A stretch of DNA of 64,000 bases from Selaginella moellendorffii (GCF_000143415.4 NW_003314261.1:1573597-1637596); one strand, 5' to 3'. Positions 42,401 to 54,309 are shown, counted from the stretch's first letter. Program-made: numbers and translations. The notes: generated by a model not told the origin, from the sequence alone.

Positions 42401-44170
42401 ATGGCGCGCGTTGTGAATGTGGACGAGTATGAAGATCTAGCTAGGGTTAAGATGCCGAAGATGTACTACGATTTCTACGCGGGCGGCGCCGAGGACAAGT
42501 GGACGCTGCGCGAGAATCGCAGCGCCTTCTCGAGGATCAGGTAAGATTTCGACGAGGGATTCTTGGGGATTGGCTTGGCGCTCTCATCAGTCCCGTGCTT
42601 CTCCAGGATCCGGCCGCAAGTTCTTGTGGATGTCAGCCACACGGATCTCACAACCTCGGTTCTCGGATTGAAGATTGCTTGTCCGATCATGGTCGCCCCG
42701 ACCGCATTGCACAAGCTCGCGCATCCCGAGGGTAAATTCATCGAGGTTTTTACGCGGTGCTTTTACCATATTACGCTGCGTTTTTACTATATTACTACTT
42801 TCAGGAGAATTAGCTACTGCAAGAGCTACTGCTGCCGCAAATACTGTCATGGTGAGTGAAGAGATCGATCACGCTTCACGCTTCGAGCCAAGACTTTTTT
42901 GGCAGATAACTTTCAAAGGTTTTCTCATTTCTTCTTCTTCTTCTTCTTTTTGCTAAGGTTGTATCGACATCTTCAAGTCACACCATTGAGGAGATCGCGG
43001 ACACAGGTCCTGGAATTCGATTCTTTCAGTTGTATGTAAGTCTTCTCTGGATTTAAAACTCACACTGTTTCTAAAAGCTTCTGTGTTCCAGATATTCAAC
43101 AAGGTTAGAGCTATGGAGCTCGTTGCTCGAGCGGAGAAGGCTGGCTACAAAGCCATTGTTCTCACCGTTGATACTCCAATTCTTGGAAGAAGAGAGGATG
43201 ATTTACGAAACAGGTAACTCGAAACAAGCGTTACAGAAGCCAGCTTGTGATTTTTAAGTGTCGGAGCAGACTAGTTTTGCCACCAGATGTGAGTATGAAG
43301 CTAATTGACGGCATTGGCGAGCAACATTCTCAGGTATATCTTTACTTTCCAGCATTTCCGAGCCTTTTCTTTTGGTTTTCTTCTTGCAGCCAACGGAACC
43401 GGGCTCTTCTCTTGCCGCCGTCGCATCCGAGTACAAAGACAAATCCATCACTTGGAAGGTGACTCATTGGATTCAGTTTTCCATCTAACATTGTAATGGA
43501 TACATTTTTGTGAAGGATGTCCAAGCTTTCATGAAGCTAACGAAACTCCCATTCTTGCTCAAGGGGATACTCACCAAAGAAGACGGTACTGAGTTTGCCT
43601 CCGGCTCTTTTCTGTGTTGACTATGAGTTTCTTTGTGCTGTTTGTTTTCAGCTCTGAAGGCTATCGACATCTGTGTCGACGGGATCATTGTTTCCAACCA
43701 CGGTGGCAGGCAGCTAGATCACGTCCCAGCAACGATCTCTGTGCTTGAAGAGGTGGCAATCACTAGAAACAGTTGTTACGTAATTCGGTTGCTCTTGACA
43801 GACTTTTTTGGAGTGACAGGTGGTAGCAGCAGCCGCTGGTCGGTGTCCTGTCTTCGTCGATGGAGGCATTAGACGAGGCACGGATGTTTTCAAAGCGCTC
43901 GCTCTCGGTGCTAGTGGAGTTTTCGTAAGTTTTCATGTGTTCTTGTGGCTTTCAGGAGCAATTGTGACATGGTGTGGTGATTTCTCTCAGGTTGGGAGGC
44001 CCGTCCTGTTCGGTCTGGCCATCGATGGCGAGCAAGGCGTGAAGAAAGTGCTAGACATGCTCAAGGACGAGCTGAGAACCACCATGGTAATTGCTGGCTG
44101 CCCAACACTCGCTCATATAAATCGATCGAGCGTCCAAACGCCAGAGGAGAAACCATCCAGCAAGCTCTAG
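42401..44170 (+). CDS. GLO: Peroxisomal glycolate oxidase (2-hydroxy-acid oxidase)
   Basis: Eleven exons give 366 residues: 42401-42540, 42607-42731, 42805-42851, 42958-43035, 43092-43213, 43270-43333, 43390-43458, 43516-43585, 43652-43752, 43820-43924 and 43991-44170. FMN-enzyme motifs are complete: [36 protein letters not shown], the active-site SNHGGRQLD (catalytic His and substrate-binding Arg), and [20 protein letters not shown] for phosphate binding. The protein ends in SKL, a canonical PTS1 peroxisome signal. The usual role is oxidation of glycolate to glyoxylate in photorespiration. The exact substrate preference (glycolate, lactate or long-chain hydroxy acids) is not decided by these motifs. 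The segment before SKL ([15 protein letters not shown]) is divergent. Two wrecked copies lie at 52740-54300. Confidence 0.93.
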
Positions 44171-44269
44171 CAATCAAGCAAGAAAAACGCTGCTCAAAGT
44201 CACTGCCATTTTTTTCTGTTGAAAATTTGGATTGTGTGACAAACAAACTTTGTGCGTGATCTTCTCACG

Positions 44270-45580
44270 TCACTTGTGCGGCGTCTCCCACACAAAGTTT
44301 CTCTTCTCGCAGTCCTCAAACATGTTGATCCGCCATGGAACCTGCGCGATGATCTTGTCACGCACCACTGCGAAGCTCACCTGATCGCGCGGCGTGAATC
44401 TGTCGAGCTCGTTGAACCACAGGCACGAGAAGAGATTGGTGAGCGGCGTGTGCTCCCTCAGCACCGCGCAGCTGTCCGGGACATCGCTCACCAGCGGCAT
44501 CCTGGCGGCGCGGTCATACGGAAGGAGCCCATCGTGCGTACGGTAGAACTCCATCTGCGCGTCCATCTTGGCCTTGCTCTCGTACCTCCGGTACCGGATC
44601 GTTGCCTCGGCCTCCTCGAAAGCGTCCGCGCGCTCGAAATGGTTGGAGATGGCCATGGTGTCGCCGCTCCTCCACAGGAACCTCTCCAGGATCTGGATGG
44701 GATCCGCCACCATCTGGAGCTTGGCGTCGATCCAGATGGAGAAGCGCGCGTTGGGGACGAGCCTGTGCAGTAGCATCTTTGGAATCTCGCCCTTGGATCG
44801 GTTGTCTCCCTCGTATGCGTCGCTTCGTACGAGGATGATCCTCCACGCCCCGGCTGGAGTTCCTTCCACCTGGAGAGATTCCAGCGTCTTGTCGTCGACG
44901 AACATTGCGAAGCAAACCGTCCTGGCGCTGGTGCTGCTCAGGTTCGCGGGAGGCTTGAGCACGTCATAGTTGCCGAAGATCGCGGATGCGACCACGATTC
45001 CCCTGCATTCTCGGAGATAATCCATGTCGGCCTCCTCCTGGATCTCGAATCCGGAGCCCTCTCTCCCTGGCTCCACTCCGGCCCTGGCGAATCCACACGG
45101 AATTGCCATCGACTCTCTGATCTTGAAGGACCTCTCGCGCTCTTCCAGGCTGAAATTCCCGCCAAATGGTGTGGAGTTCGTCGAGCCTGCGCGGTGGAGA
45201 TAAGTGAGCGTGGAGAGCACGAGTTCTGGGAAGATCCCTTGTAGGGGCAGCGCTTTCAGCGCCTGATCCACTGGAACGTAGCACACCGGGCAATTGCAAA
45301 GCCAGCAGGGAGCGCGAGAGGGATTTGGAAAAGATCTGCAGGGATGGCCTTGAGGTAGCGGTGGATCTTTGAAATTCGCGGGCGGGAAAACGCGAAGAAC
45401 TGGACGGCTGCTAAAGAGTATCATGCGCTGTATGACGGCTCCATCGTTTATGACACTCCATGATACCCACAAAGCAACGATCAAACAACAAACAACAAGA
45501 AATCTTGCAAGGGGCCTCTCCATGTTAAGTACTCCTCTTCTTGAAGGTGTGTGCAGTCCCTCTTTTCCATGTCCATGCAT
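44270..45580 (-). CDS. DUF616 (MUCI70/TOD1-like) putative glycosyltransferase
   Basis: An intronless frame of 436 codons encodes a type II membrane protein. A short basic N-terminus is followed by the hydrophobic anchor FLVVCCLIVALWVSWSV; the Met at 45523 just before ERPLARF is an alternative start. The catalytic-like region has ASAIFGNYDVLKPP, CFAMFVDDKTLES, NARFSIWIDAKLQMVADP, FLWRSGDTMAISNH and the terminal blocks LFSCLWFNELDRFTPRDQ and QVPWRINMFEDCEKR. These define DUF616, a plant GT8-related fold including Arabidopsis MUCI70, a probable Golgi hexosyltransferase for pectin or mucilage. TOD1 in the same family was reported as a ceramidase, so biochemical function is unsettled. It converges tail to tail with glycolate oxidase and is duplicated with it. 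Confidence 0.88.
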   Translation of the reverse strand: MHGHGKEGLHTPSRRGVLNMERPLARFLVVCCLIVALWVSWSVINDGAVIQRMILFSSRPVLRVFPPANFKDPPLPQGHPCRSFPNPSRAPCWLCNCPVCYVPVDQALKALPLQGIFPELVLSTLTYLHRAGSTNSTPFGGNFSLEERERSFKIRESMAIPCGFARAGVEPGREGSGFEIQEEADMDYLRECRGIVVASAIFGNYDVLKPPANLSSTSARTVCFAMFVDDKTLESLQVEGTPAGAWRIILVRSDAYEGDNRSKGEIPKMLLHRLVPNARFSIWIDAKLQMVADPIQILERFLWRSGDTMAISNHFERADAFEEAEATIRYRRYESKAKMDAQMEFYRTHDGLLPYDRAARMPLVSDVPDSCAVLREHTPLTNLFSCLWFNELDRFTPRDQVSFAVVRDKIIAQVPWRINMFEDCEKRNFVWETPHK

Positions 45581-45735
45581 TAAAACTTTACGCTAAGCAA
45601 TGGAGAGATTTTCCTCCACTGTACTAGTCACGTTTTCATGTCAATCTCCGCCTACACATGGAAGCACATAGAGGAACTGCCGCTTGGCATATTCTATTGC
45701 CAACTCGGAATAGTTATTATATTAATGAAGTGTTT

Positions 45736-45837
45736 TTACATAATTCACTAAGATTGATTTGGTGTTTTCTTACCATTTATAAATTACATTTACATAATTC
45801 ATTACGATTGATTCACTTTTTTCTTACCATTTATAAA
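45736..45837. repeat. 54-base tandem duplication
   Basis: TTACATAATTCA begins both units (45736 and 45790), and each ends CTTACCATTTATAAA. The two units differ at a few positions. This explains the repeated peptide in the open frame at 45658-45963, which I do not regard as a gene. Confidence 0.85.
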
Positions 45838-46038
45838 CTTTTATATGACGAAAATTATGTGATTAACTTGTATCCAGTTTTAAATTTTGTATACATATAT
45901 CTAAATGTTGATGTATTATTTCTATCTAACAAGTTTCGATTATATAACGAACATATGATTTGAGAGGATCAGTCATCCCATGAACCAAGATTTTCTGAAT
46001 GGCCAGTGACATTTGAAGAATTTCTATAAGATTATCAT

Positions 46039-46730
46039 CTTGTATTTTTTAATCAAAATTATTATAGATTAATTGATACAATTATTAAAAAAATATATAT
46101 GTATACTTTAGAATCATACTCCTTATTTGCATCACATATTCCAATTTAAAAATATCTAGTTATATTTATTGTAGATACTCTAGATAGATAGACTAAATCT
46201 AGAGCACTCTAAATGGAGGGTTAAGTTTGTTATAGCAAAGAGGTGGTGAGATTTAATGCATCTACTTGATCTGGATAGGAGTAGTGATTGATCTGGTTAT
46301 TTTATTTTATTTTATTCATATTGTTCGTTTGGTGAGATACTAGAAAAGATATGTTCTGATCATTAAGAACAGTTTGAACCAACTATGTTCTAGCACATAT
46401 AAGCACAGCTATTTTCTATTATCTCACCAAAAATGAAATAAAATTACCAAATAGATCACTACTCCTCTCCCGATTAAGTAGATGCATAAAATCTCGCCAT
46501 TTTTTTGCCACATGTAACAATCTTAACCCCCCATTTAGAGTGCTCTAGATTTAGTTTATATGATCCAGAGCATCTACAATAAATAAAACTTGATATTCTT
46601 AAACTGGAACATTAATGCCAAAAAAAGCAACTTTAAATAAGGAGTATGATTCTAAAATATACATATATAGTTTTTAATAATTGCATCAATTTTCATTTAT
46701 ATATAATAATTTTGATTTAAAAAATGCAAG
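46039..46730. mobile_element. Foldback (large imperfect inverted repeat), MITE- or foldback-like
   Basis: The left arm (about 46039-46360) and right arm (about 46400-46730) are inverted copies with scattered mismatches and small indels. Matching pieces include CTTGTATTTTTTAATCAAAA versus the reverse of AAAAAATGCAAG and flank, AGAATCATACTCCTTATTT, CTAAATCTAGAGCACTCTAA, GCATCTACTT and TTGGTGAGATA. Only about 40 bases lie between the arms. There is no coding capacity. Long-armed foldbacks of this kind are typical of non-autonomous DNA elements or of two inverted insertions. Terminal duplications were not identified. Confidence 0.75.
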
Positions 46731-48099
46731 TTTTACTTGATCCACCACAAACATACATAAATACTTTTGACCATGATTGCAATGAGATATTGATACTTGA
46801 TTCATGCAAAATAAGCATATAGAGTAAGTGCTAACAAATATTTAAATAAAGACCAAAGCCAACTCTGAAATAAATGCTCAAGAAACATATATGCTATGAA
46901 TCAATGTAGGGAGAAATCTATCACTTGGCCATTACTATCACCATTATTGGGAAGTTGGAAATTATAATAGAATAACCTTAGTGAGTATGCTTTCTTCCAA
47001 AACTTGCAAATAAGGCTTTTATATAACTATGTATTTGTGTGTAATCTCTATTAAACTAAAATCCACCACCTTTCAGAAACCATGACTAGAATTATCATAA
47101 GCTTCATCAAGTTTATCTAGGACCATAGCCACAAAATCTATAATAAATTTCCTAGTATGCTTTCAGCTAAAAAGGCATAAGCTATTAGCATTCTATCCTG
47201 GATTCTATAAACATGTGATTAGCCCATGATGCCCCATTTTTCTCCTAGGGGAAACTAACTATTCCACCCAGAAGAGTTCCTTTTAAAAAAGTAGAAAAGT
47301 ATCCACTCCTAACTCTTGAGCTTCACATTAGTAGTAAACAGTAATAGCTCATATGCATATTCCAAGTCATAAATAAATGAGATGAAAAAATAAACAATCA
47401 CAATACAATTTCCAAGAACATTTAAGAAAAAATATTGATGATATATTGAATCATAAATGCTCACTAAACATGAACACAATAAACAAAATTTGCCACAATC
47501 AAGAGTCAAAGAGTACCTGGATATGAATAAATGTGTCATAGTAAAAGGTAAGTGAGTAGCATGAGCTAAATAATTTGCAAGAGGACACTACAAAAGGAAA
47601 GCCACTATGTAAAAACTGAAAAATGAATATACCAATCATCACATCAAGTCATCTCACAAACATTCTTAACTCAAAATTAGAACTATAAATCCAAAATAAT
47701 TTAAATGCTTGTGAGGAAATTGAGAATATAAAATGTTAAAAAACATTAAAAAAAGAACAAAAAAAAAGCTTGAAATTACTTCAAATTGAGGCTACTATAA
47801 TAGTAGCAAGATGGATGCTATTGCAAGGATTTGGCAGCAAGCAACCATTAAGATCCATGAGCTAGTATGATTTTAGACTTGTAATTCTAGCAATTTAAAA
47901 TGGTCCCAACTACAAAGTTTAGGATGATATGGAGTCCCAAAGTCAATGAGTTTCACCAAGTCACCCTCTTGGATGCTCACCATGCATATGAGTTTATTGA
48001 AAAAGATTATGTTATGGAAAGTTGCAACACTTCAAGACTCTTCCAATGTGTAAAAGTTGATCATAACGATATTCAAATTGGTCCATCATGCTTATGGTA

Positions 48100-48545
48100 G
48101 AAGGTATAGTAGATGTTATAAAAGTCAATAGTTCTAGTTGAATTGGAAGAACTACTTCCATACTATAGAGAAAATCAAATTGCATAGCTAGACCACAAAA
48201 ATATTAAATAATTGTTGCAGTTAGGTATGTAGTTAACCATTTTGTGGATAATGTTTTTAAAAATTTGATTTATCGACTCAGCTCCCTATGGATAATAAGT
48301 ATTGGAGTGAGTGTGGTGAACACACAAACTAAAGAGTTCTTGTACAACTTCCCCCATGAAATGAGAGTTGCAATCTAACAAGAAATGTCGAGGGATTTGA
48401 AAACTGCAATATATATTATTGTCTAGGAAGTTAATAGTAGCTCTCTAGTTTGTGGAGACAATAAAGATAAAACCCATTTTATACACACTACAATGATGTA
48501 TAGGTATTTATATCCCATAGGAACAATGGGTTCTATATATTCTAG
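48100..48545 (-). mobile_element. Decayed Ty3/gypsy retrotransposon integrase
   Basis: On the minus strand, short in-phase stretches resemble an LTR-retrotransposon integrase core in order. A segment with YKYLYIIVV and IKWV comes first. Then LDCNSHFMGEVVQEL aligns with the usual D-N-G-T-H-F region, HHTHSNTYYP with H-x-x-S-T-P-Y-Y-P-Q, and AESINQIFKNIIHKMVN with A-E-x-x-N-K. Finally YSMEVVLPIQLEL matches YGxEVVLPIE. Stops and frame changes interrupt it, so it is dead. The motif order fits plant Ty3/gypsy elements. LTRs were not delimited. Confidence 0.75.
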
Positions 48546-49418
48546 AAACTAATATGCAAAGGGACCCTCTATTAGCCTTGAATGATATGCTTTTTAAATT
48601 GCTAGTATGGTAGGCATACTTTGTAGCATTCATGAACAAAGGTGGCTAATATTAATTAATTTGTATCACATATTTTTTTGTGAGTCCTCGAATGATATGC
48701 TTTATTGTTGCTTGGAGAACTTTGCATTTCTCACACATAAAGAGATGAGAGAGTGATTCGCCTTAAAAAACCTAGAAGATGTTGGCATGCCAAGGGTGAA
48801 CCACATTGATATAATAGAGTTGATCATCTGGGAGTGTCTCTAAGGCATTATCAAAATCATGAGTGTTATTGTCATTTAAAATTGAAAAACTAAGGCTACT
48901 AGGATTGAATTATTAAAACTTTTCCACTTTGATTTCGAAATAAAATTTGGATAGCTAGAGAATATAATGAGCATAACAGCTTTGTCATATGGGTTTGCCT
49001 AGTAAGTACATCAAGAGATTCACTAAAGTATGAATTATTAACCTCTTTGGCAAAAAACAATAGTGAAAGTGATGAAAAGTGTAGACAATAACTATAGTAT
49101 AACAATCCAACTCTGTTTATTAAACTAAAAGAGATGAGAAGTCATTGCTAAAATAATAGATAACATGTATCACATTTTTATCACTAGTTTGATAGATATC
49201 AATTGAACACATTGTATCTAAGAGGTAAATGAAAATATGAAATCCTTAAGTAAAACTTGGAAGTTGAAGTACTAATGTTGCAAATAAAGCCTTTTTCAAG
49301 GCATTAAGGGTAATTGTGAAAGGGGTTGGGTCATCACTACATAATAAACAATGAAATGTCAAAAGTAACTTATTCTAAACTCTCGATTTATGCTTTTCTA
49401 GAAGTCATCTAAAGAGGC

Positions 49419-49550
49419 TTAACCTTAAATATCCCAAGACCCTTAACCGATTGAAAAGGGGGTGCACTCTTATTCATAGGCTTTTTTCTTCTATATTTAA
49501 ACTTTTATAGATCATCTCTTGAGTCATTCTCTTTGATTATTTACACTTGC
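49419..49550. repeat. Direct repeat, copy 1 of 2
   Basis: Shares ATCCCAAGACC, TTAACCGATTG, GGGGTGCA, TATTCATA and TCTTGAGTCATTCTCTTT-like phrases with a second copy about 432 bases downstream. The identity of the parent element is unknown. Confidence 0.7.
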
Positions 49551-49850
49551 ATCACCAATAAATTATAATGGAGTTGGAGAGGTGACAAACTTATTATTGT
49601 GAAAGCCAAAGATTAAACATAGAAACAATAGCATAGTTTCCCATGCTAGATATATTTGATTTGCTTTGCAATATTCCTCATCATAATAATAATATTAACA
49701 AAATTTACATTAGGGTGGATACCCAATATTAACATTTGTATTGTATCAATAAATTCATAAAAATGAAACTTAATTATAACCCTATATAAGCTCTTAAATT
49801 TGGACTTCTCGAGAAGTTATTTAACTCAATACCACTCAAAACTCAATGAT

Positions 49851-49981
49851 GTTTAACCCTAGGTATCCCAAGACCTTTAACCGATTGGAAGAGGGGTGCA
49901 TTTTTATTCATAAGCTTTTTCTTTTTATATTTGAACTATAATGATTGTATCTCAAGGCATTCTCTTTAATCACTTACATTT
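49851..49981. repeat. Direct repeat, copy 2 of 2
   Basis: Diverged second copy of the repeat at 49419-49550, in the same orientation. The two could be LTR pieces, or a repeated domain of one element. Confidence 0.7.
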
Positions 49982-52739
49982 TACTTTTGAGCAACATCAA
50001 CTTATCTAATATCCTTAAACTCAGCCATGACCATTTTATTATTGCCTTTATAAGTCATTTTTTGCTAGTTTTCCAAGAACCTCAAAGAGCTTCTTTGGTT
50101 TAAGCAATTTTTTATGTTCTTAAGTGATAGCATGTTGTATATCTTTATCAAGCTTCCTTAGGCACTTCCCTCAAACTTTGTGAGTCAAAACTAAATGCAA
50201 AGAATCCACATAAATCCCCATCACATTGTATGTTCACTTGCTCACACTTACAAATATATTATATGAAGTGGCTATAATATTTATAGATAAACTCATGCAG
50301 TTACATCTCATAGGTGTTCAACTCAACCATGATGAAATTGGGTGTGTAAATTAACTCAAATTTCTGGGGAAATAACTTTTTGATCTGAGGGTGAAAGAGC
50401 AATGCATTGGTTTTGATATTTGTATTATGGTGTTTAATGTGTTAAAAATGTGGAGAGTTCATGAATAAAAGAAAGAAATCTATATACTAAAGTATATAAT
50501 TGATATATTCCTTATGACTTCCACTACATATTTAATATCAACATCTTAATTAATATCTTGACACACATAAGCTTATTATCCTTTTCTCACAAAAAAGGTT
50601 ATTTTGGATATTATGATTATATTGAGTTATCTGTTTAAAGTTAAATTACTTATAACATCAAAATCTATAAATGACAATTGAATTACACTCTTTTAGGCAT
50701 GGCTCTCTTTTTTCTATTTTCTAGACCAAACAAGGTTATGTAAGAGGTCACTAAGTCTCATTACTATGATAATCATCATAAATCTAAATTAAGATCCTTA
50801 TTTGTGATATACATAAAATATCCACGCATATTCTAGGATATTCCTCAATCATGATTTTTTGCCTTTAAACTTTTCTCTTAATATATTAATAATATAAACC
50901 TTTGTTTAAATTTTTAGTGTAAAGTTTGTATGCTCATCAAGAGAAGAGGAACTAAACACAAAAACATTATGTTTTAGAGCTTGAGATGACAATTCTCAAA
51001 CATCTATTGGAACATTTAGCTAATAAGCTATAGATACAATGTCTCTCAAGTCTTAAATCCCTACATTATTGTTGATAGTCATTTGTGGTATCTTTATTGC
51101 AGCCTTATGGTGACACAAAACACTAGAGTAAGCCTATGGACTTCAAATCTTAATTGTTCACTAGTGTAAAATAAAAGTTATACTCTTCCTTAAAATCTAT
51201 GACATTTAATGCCACCACAACATTTTTTAAATTATTATTCTTGCACAAGAAGTACTTCCCATCCAATTTATAATGCTTTGAGAAGTATAAGAGAAGGTGA
51301 GGAAAGATGATGTCTAGGAGATAATTGTACTTTAACCAAGAATAAGTTTCATGCTTGTCATTCTAAAACAATTTAATACTGTTTTATTAGGATTTCTTTC
51401 ACCTTGTTTCTTAAATTTTTTTGGGATTTTATATATTATAATAGACTTGAAAGAAACTTAAATCTTAAGGTGCATATGAGCAAAAAACACACTACCTCAT
51501 TTGTAAATAGGCCCTATGGAAATTTAAGTGTTTATCACCATTAAAAGCCTCAAGAGGAGCTTTTTTGGTACACTTTTAATTCATAGATAAATTTAAAGCA
51601 TCATTATTTTAAAACCTCATGAGAAAGAATTTTTTTCCATATTTCTAAGCTGAAGGGGCATTAAAGACCATTAGCACTCTCTACAATACCTATATCTCTT
51701 TTAAGGATAGAATATTGCTATTTCTATAAGGGATTATAGAGTATACTAGTTGCATGTTCGGAAGCACCATCTTTTTCTAGCAGGTTCCATTCTAATTCTA
51801 GGGTGGATGATGTGAGTATTGAGGTGGTGAAAATATGTTATATTGTTTGTTATTCCTTTCTCTCTCTCTTCTCTTGGCTAGTATGATTAGTTTCTCTTTC
51901 CTCTTCCTTCCAAGACTTTGGTATATTGTTCTAAAACTAGATCTAGAATTATGATTGGTGGTTTTGATTGCTTCCATAGCCTCAATATATTGTACTAAGT
52001 GAAAGTGCTCAAAGACCATTATATAAGCTAGCTTTCCAGATAATGTAAAATTTCATCAACCTCATGTATGAGAGGAGCTTAAAGAGTGGACTGAACACTT
52101 GGGCTTGATTTGGAATTTGTTATTTCAGACCTACTTAATGATTATAAAGTATGGATGTATCAAAGTGTTATAACAATGAGTAACATGACTAGCTATGAGG
52201 GCCATCAAGTATATAACATCTATTTGGCAATAATCTGGATTTCATCATGCCACATCATGGATACACATGACTTTGGCTGTCTACCACTATGGGGCACATC
52301 AGATGCCAATAGTGTATATCATATAACCCTCACAAACAACCAATTAGACTAGGACTACTAAACATCCATGACTGTCATTTACAATAGGTTGTACGATACC
52401 TTCAGGGAATGGAGATTTTTGGGATCTCTGCTTCAAATAAGGGGATAGCTTATGTTCTTTTTGGTATATTAAAGACATTTTCACGAGCTGCATGCTCTGG
52501 TGGTTTAAATTGGAGATAAGATAGGCAAAATTCATTATGATGTAGGTTTGATCAATTGGAAAACAGATTAGGGTCTTGGCGATCAAGTGAAGTATCCTAG
52601 GAAGAGTTTCACGATCCTTATAATAGGTGGCTCTAGCTTCATAGAGGAGTCACCCATAGTAGTACAAATTGTTTTGTACTTGTTTTAGTCCCTATACATT
52701 TATATTTTATAAATCAGGTTAGAGGGAACAATGCACCAT

Positions 52740-53560
52740 ATATGACAATTGCTGGTTGTCAAACATTCACTCATATAAATCAATCGAGAGTTCAAACACT
52801 ACAGGAGATTCAACCATCCTAGGAGCTAAAAGTCACTGGCATTGTTCCTTTCAAAGAATAAAAAGGATGGAAATCGTGTATGAGAATCATGAAGGAGAAT
52901 CGATCACGTGGATACCGTCGCTTGGCGTCAATCCAGATCGAGAAGCATGCATTTGGACAAGCCTGTACATCATCCTTGGAATCTCATCCTTGGATCGGTT
53001 GTCTTCCTCTTCCTATGGGGATGATTCTTCCATCTGGAGGGATTCCAGTGCTTCATCATCGGTGAACATTGCGAAGCAAACCGTCCTACCGCTGGTGGTG
53101 CTCAGGCTTGTAGGCAGCTTGATGTAGATAAGCTATGCTTCTTACCTACATATTTTGGCTATGAAATGATGCGGTGATTTCTATCAGATGGGGAAGCCAT
53201 TTTTATTCAGCTTATCGATAGAGCGATGCTCACGGACGAGAACGTCTTAGTTGCCAAAAGGTCGCGGATGCGACCACGATTCCCTTGAATTCTCAGGAGT
53301 TAATTCATGTCGTCCTCATCCTGGATCTCGAGTCTGGAGCTCTTGATCCACTGGACATTAAGGGGCGGGAGAGGATTTGGAAATGATTGGCAGGGATGGT
53401 GTCGTCAAATTCGTGAAATTCTGGCGAAAAACTGGTCGGCTGCTGGGAAATGCGATGCGCCTCCATCGTTTTTCAACTCCAGGGCCACCAAACAACCAAC
53501 AAGGAGGATTTTTGCAAGGGCCAGCGTCTCCATTACGCTTTCCAGCATCAAAGATTTTCT
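52740..53560. pseudogene. Shattered copy A of the glycolate oxidase/DUF616 gene pair
   Basis: Pieces match the intact pair at 42401-45580. 52740-52850 corresponds to the end of glycolate oxidase (AATTGCTGGTTGTC, then ACTCATATAAATCAATCGAG) and its 3' flank. 52890-53125 corresponds to the DUF616 middle (TTGGATCGGTTGTCT, GAACATTGCGAAGCAAACCG). 53155-53215 corresponds to the start of the last glycolate oxidase exon. 53235-53560 corresponds to the 5' half of DUF616 and upstream (GCGGATGCGACCACGATTCC). Order is partly scrambled, and there are many deletions and stops, so no product is possible. Divergence looks greater than in copy B. Confidence 0.85.
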
Positions 53561-53704
53561 CTACAGTGGATAGATTTGACAGCGTTTTAGTGATGTTTAC
53601 AGTTGGGAGACCATAGGAAACGCTCAGAAGTACACAAAAGTTTGTGCCAATTTAAATCTGAATATTTGCCAATGTGGTCCCTTCATCATAACATGCTCCT
53701 TTTC

Positions 53705-54300
53705 TCCTTATTTAGATATTCAACAAGGTTAGAGCTATGGAGCATGCTGCTCGAGCAGAGGGGCTACCGCCATTGTTCTCACTGCAATTCTCGACAAAAG
53801 AGAAGATGATCTACAAAACAGGTAACTTAAAGCAAGCGTTAGAATCCAGGGTTGGAGCCGACTAGTTTTGCCACCAGCATGGATGACACGGTATATTTTT
53901 ACTTTTCAGCATTTCCAGGCCTTTTCTTTTGGTTTTTCTTGTTGCAGCCAACAGATCGTGAAATTGTTTTCTTGCATCGCATCCAAGTACACAGACAAAT
54001 CCATCACCTTGAAGGTGACTCGTTGGATTTCGTCTACGTCGATGGAGGCATTACAAGCTCGCTCTAAGATTCATAAACATGTTCACTTTTTTCCTTTCGG
54101 GAGCAATAGTGATGCTGTGAATTCTACCAGGTTGGGAGGCCTCTCTTGTTCGGCCCGGCCATCGATGGCGAACAAGGCGTGTGAAAGTGCTAGACATGCT
54201 CAACCAGGAGCTGAGAAGCACCATGACAATTGCTGGTTGCCCAACACTCGCTCAAATAACCTGATCAAGCGTTCAAACGCCATCCAGCAAGCTCTAGATA
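53705..54300 (+). pseudogene. Copy B: truncated glycolate oxidase pseudogene
   Basis: Begins with ATTCAACAAGGTTAGAGCTA, identical to the start of exon 5 of the intact gene, and follows exons 5, 6 and 7 with their introns (CTAGTTTTGCCACCAG, CCTTTTCTTTTGGTTTT). It then jumps over most of exons 8-10 to the last exon (GTTGGGAGGCC, GGCCATCGATGGCGAACAAG) and the terminal CCATCCAGCAAGCTCTAG. Retained introns show DNA-level duplication. Small deletions break the frame throughout, and the FMN and active-site regions are lost. Confidence 0.88.
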
Positions 54301-54309
54301 ACAATCGAG

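Larger units (their letters stand above)
45640..52735. other. AT-rich, gene-free island of decayed repeats
   Basis: Base composition changes sharply near 45640 and returns near 52740. Inside, sequence is visibly AT-rich, all frames are short, and no host gene can be supported. It contains a 54-base tandem pair, a large foldback, a mutated Ty3/gypsy integrase and a pair of about 130-base direct repeats. The rest shows no identifiable feature to me. It separates the intact glycolate oxidase/DUF616 pair from its broken copies. Confidence 0.8.

Noticed and set aside
45658-45963. 101-codon ORF at the edge of the AT-rich island
   Set aside because: Explained by a 54-base tandem duplication; the peptide repeats LHNSLRLI and has no domain.
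52110-52586. Two 80-codon ORFs near the right edge of the island
   Set aside because: No recognisable motif on either strand; considered chance frames in AT-rich sequence.
45640-52735. Idea that the island is an organelle DNA insertion
   Set aside because: No plastid or mitochondrial genes were recognised, whereas an integrase fossil and transposon-like repeats are present.
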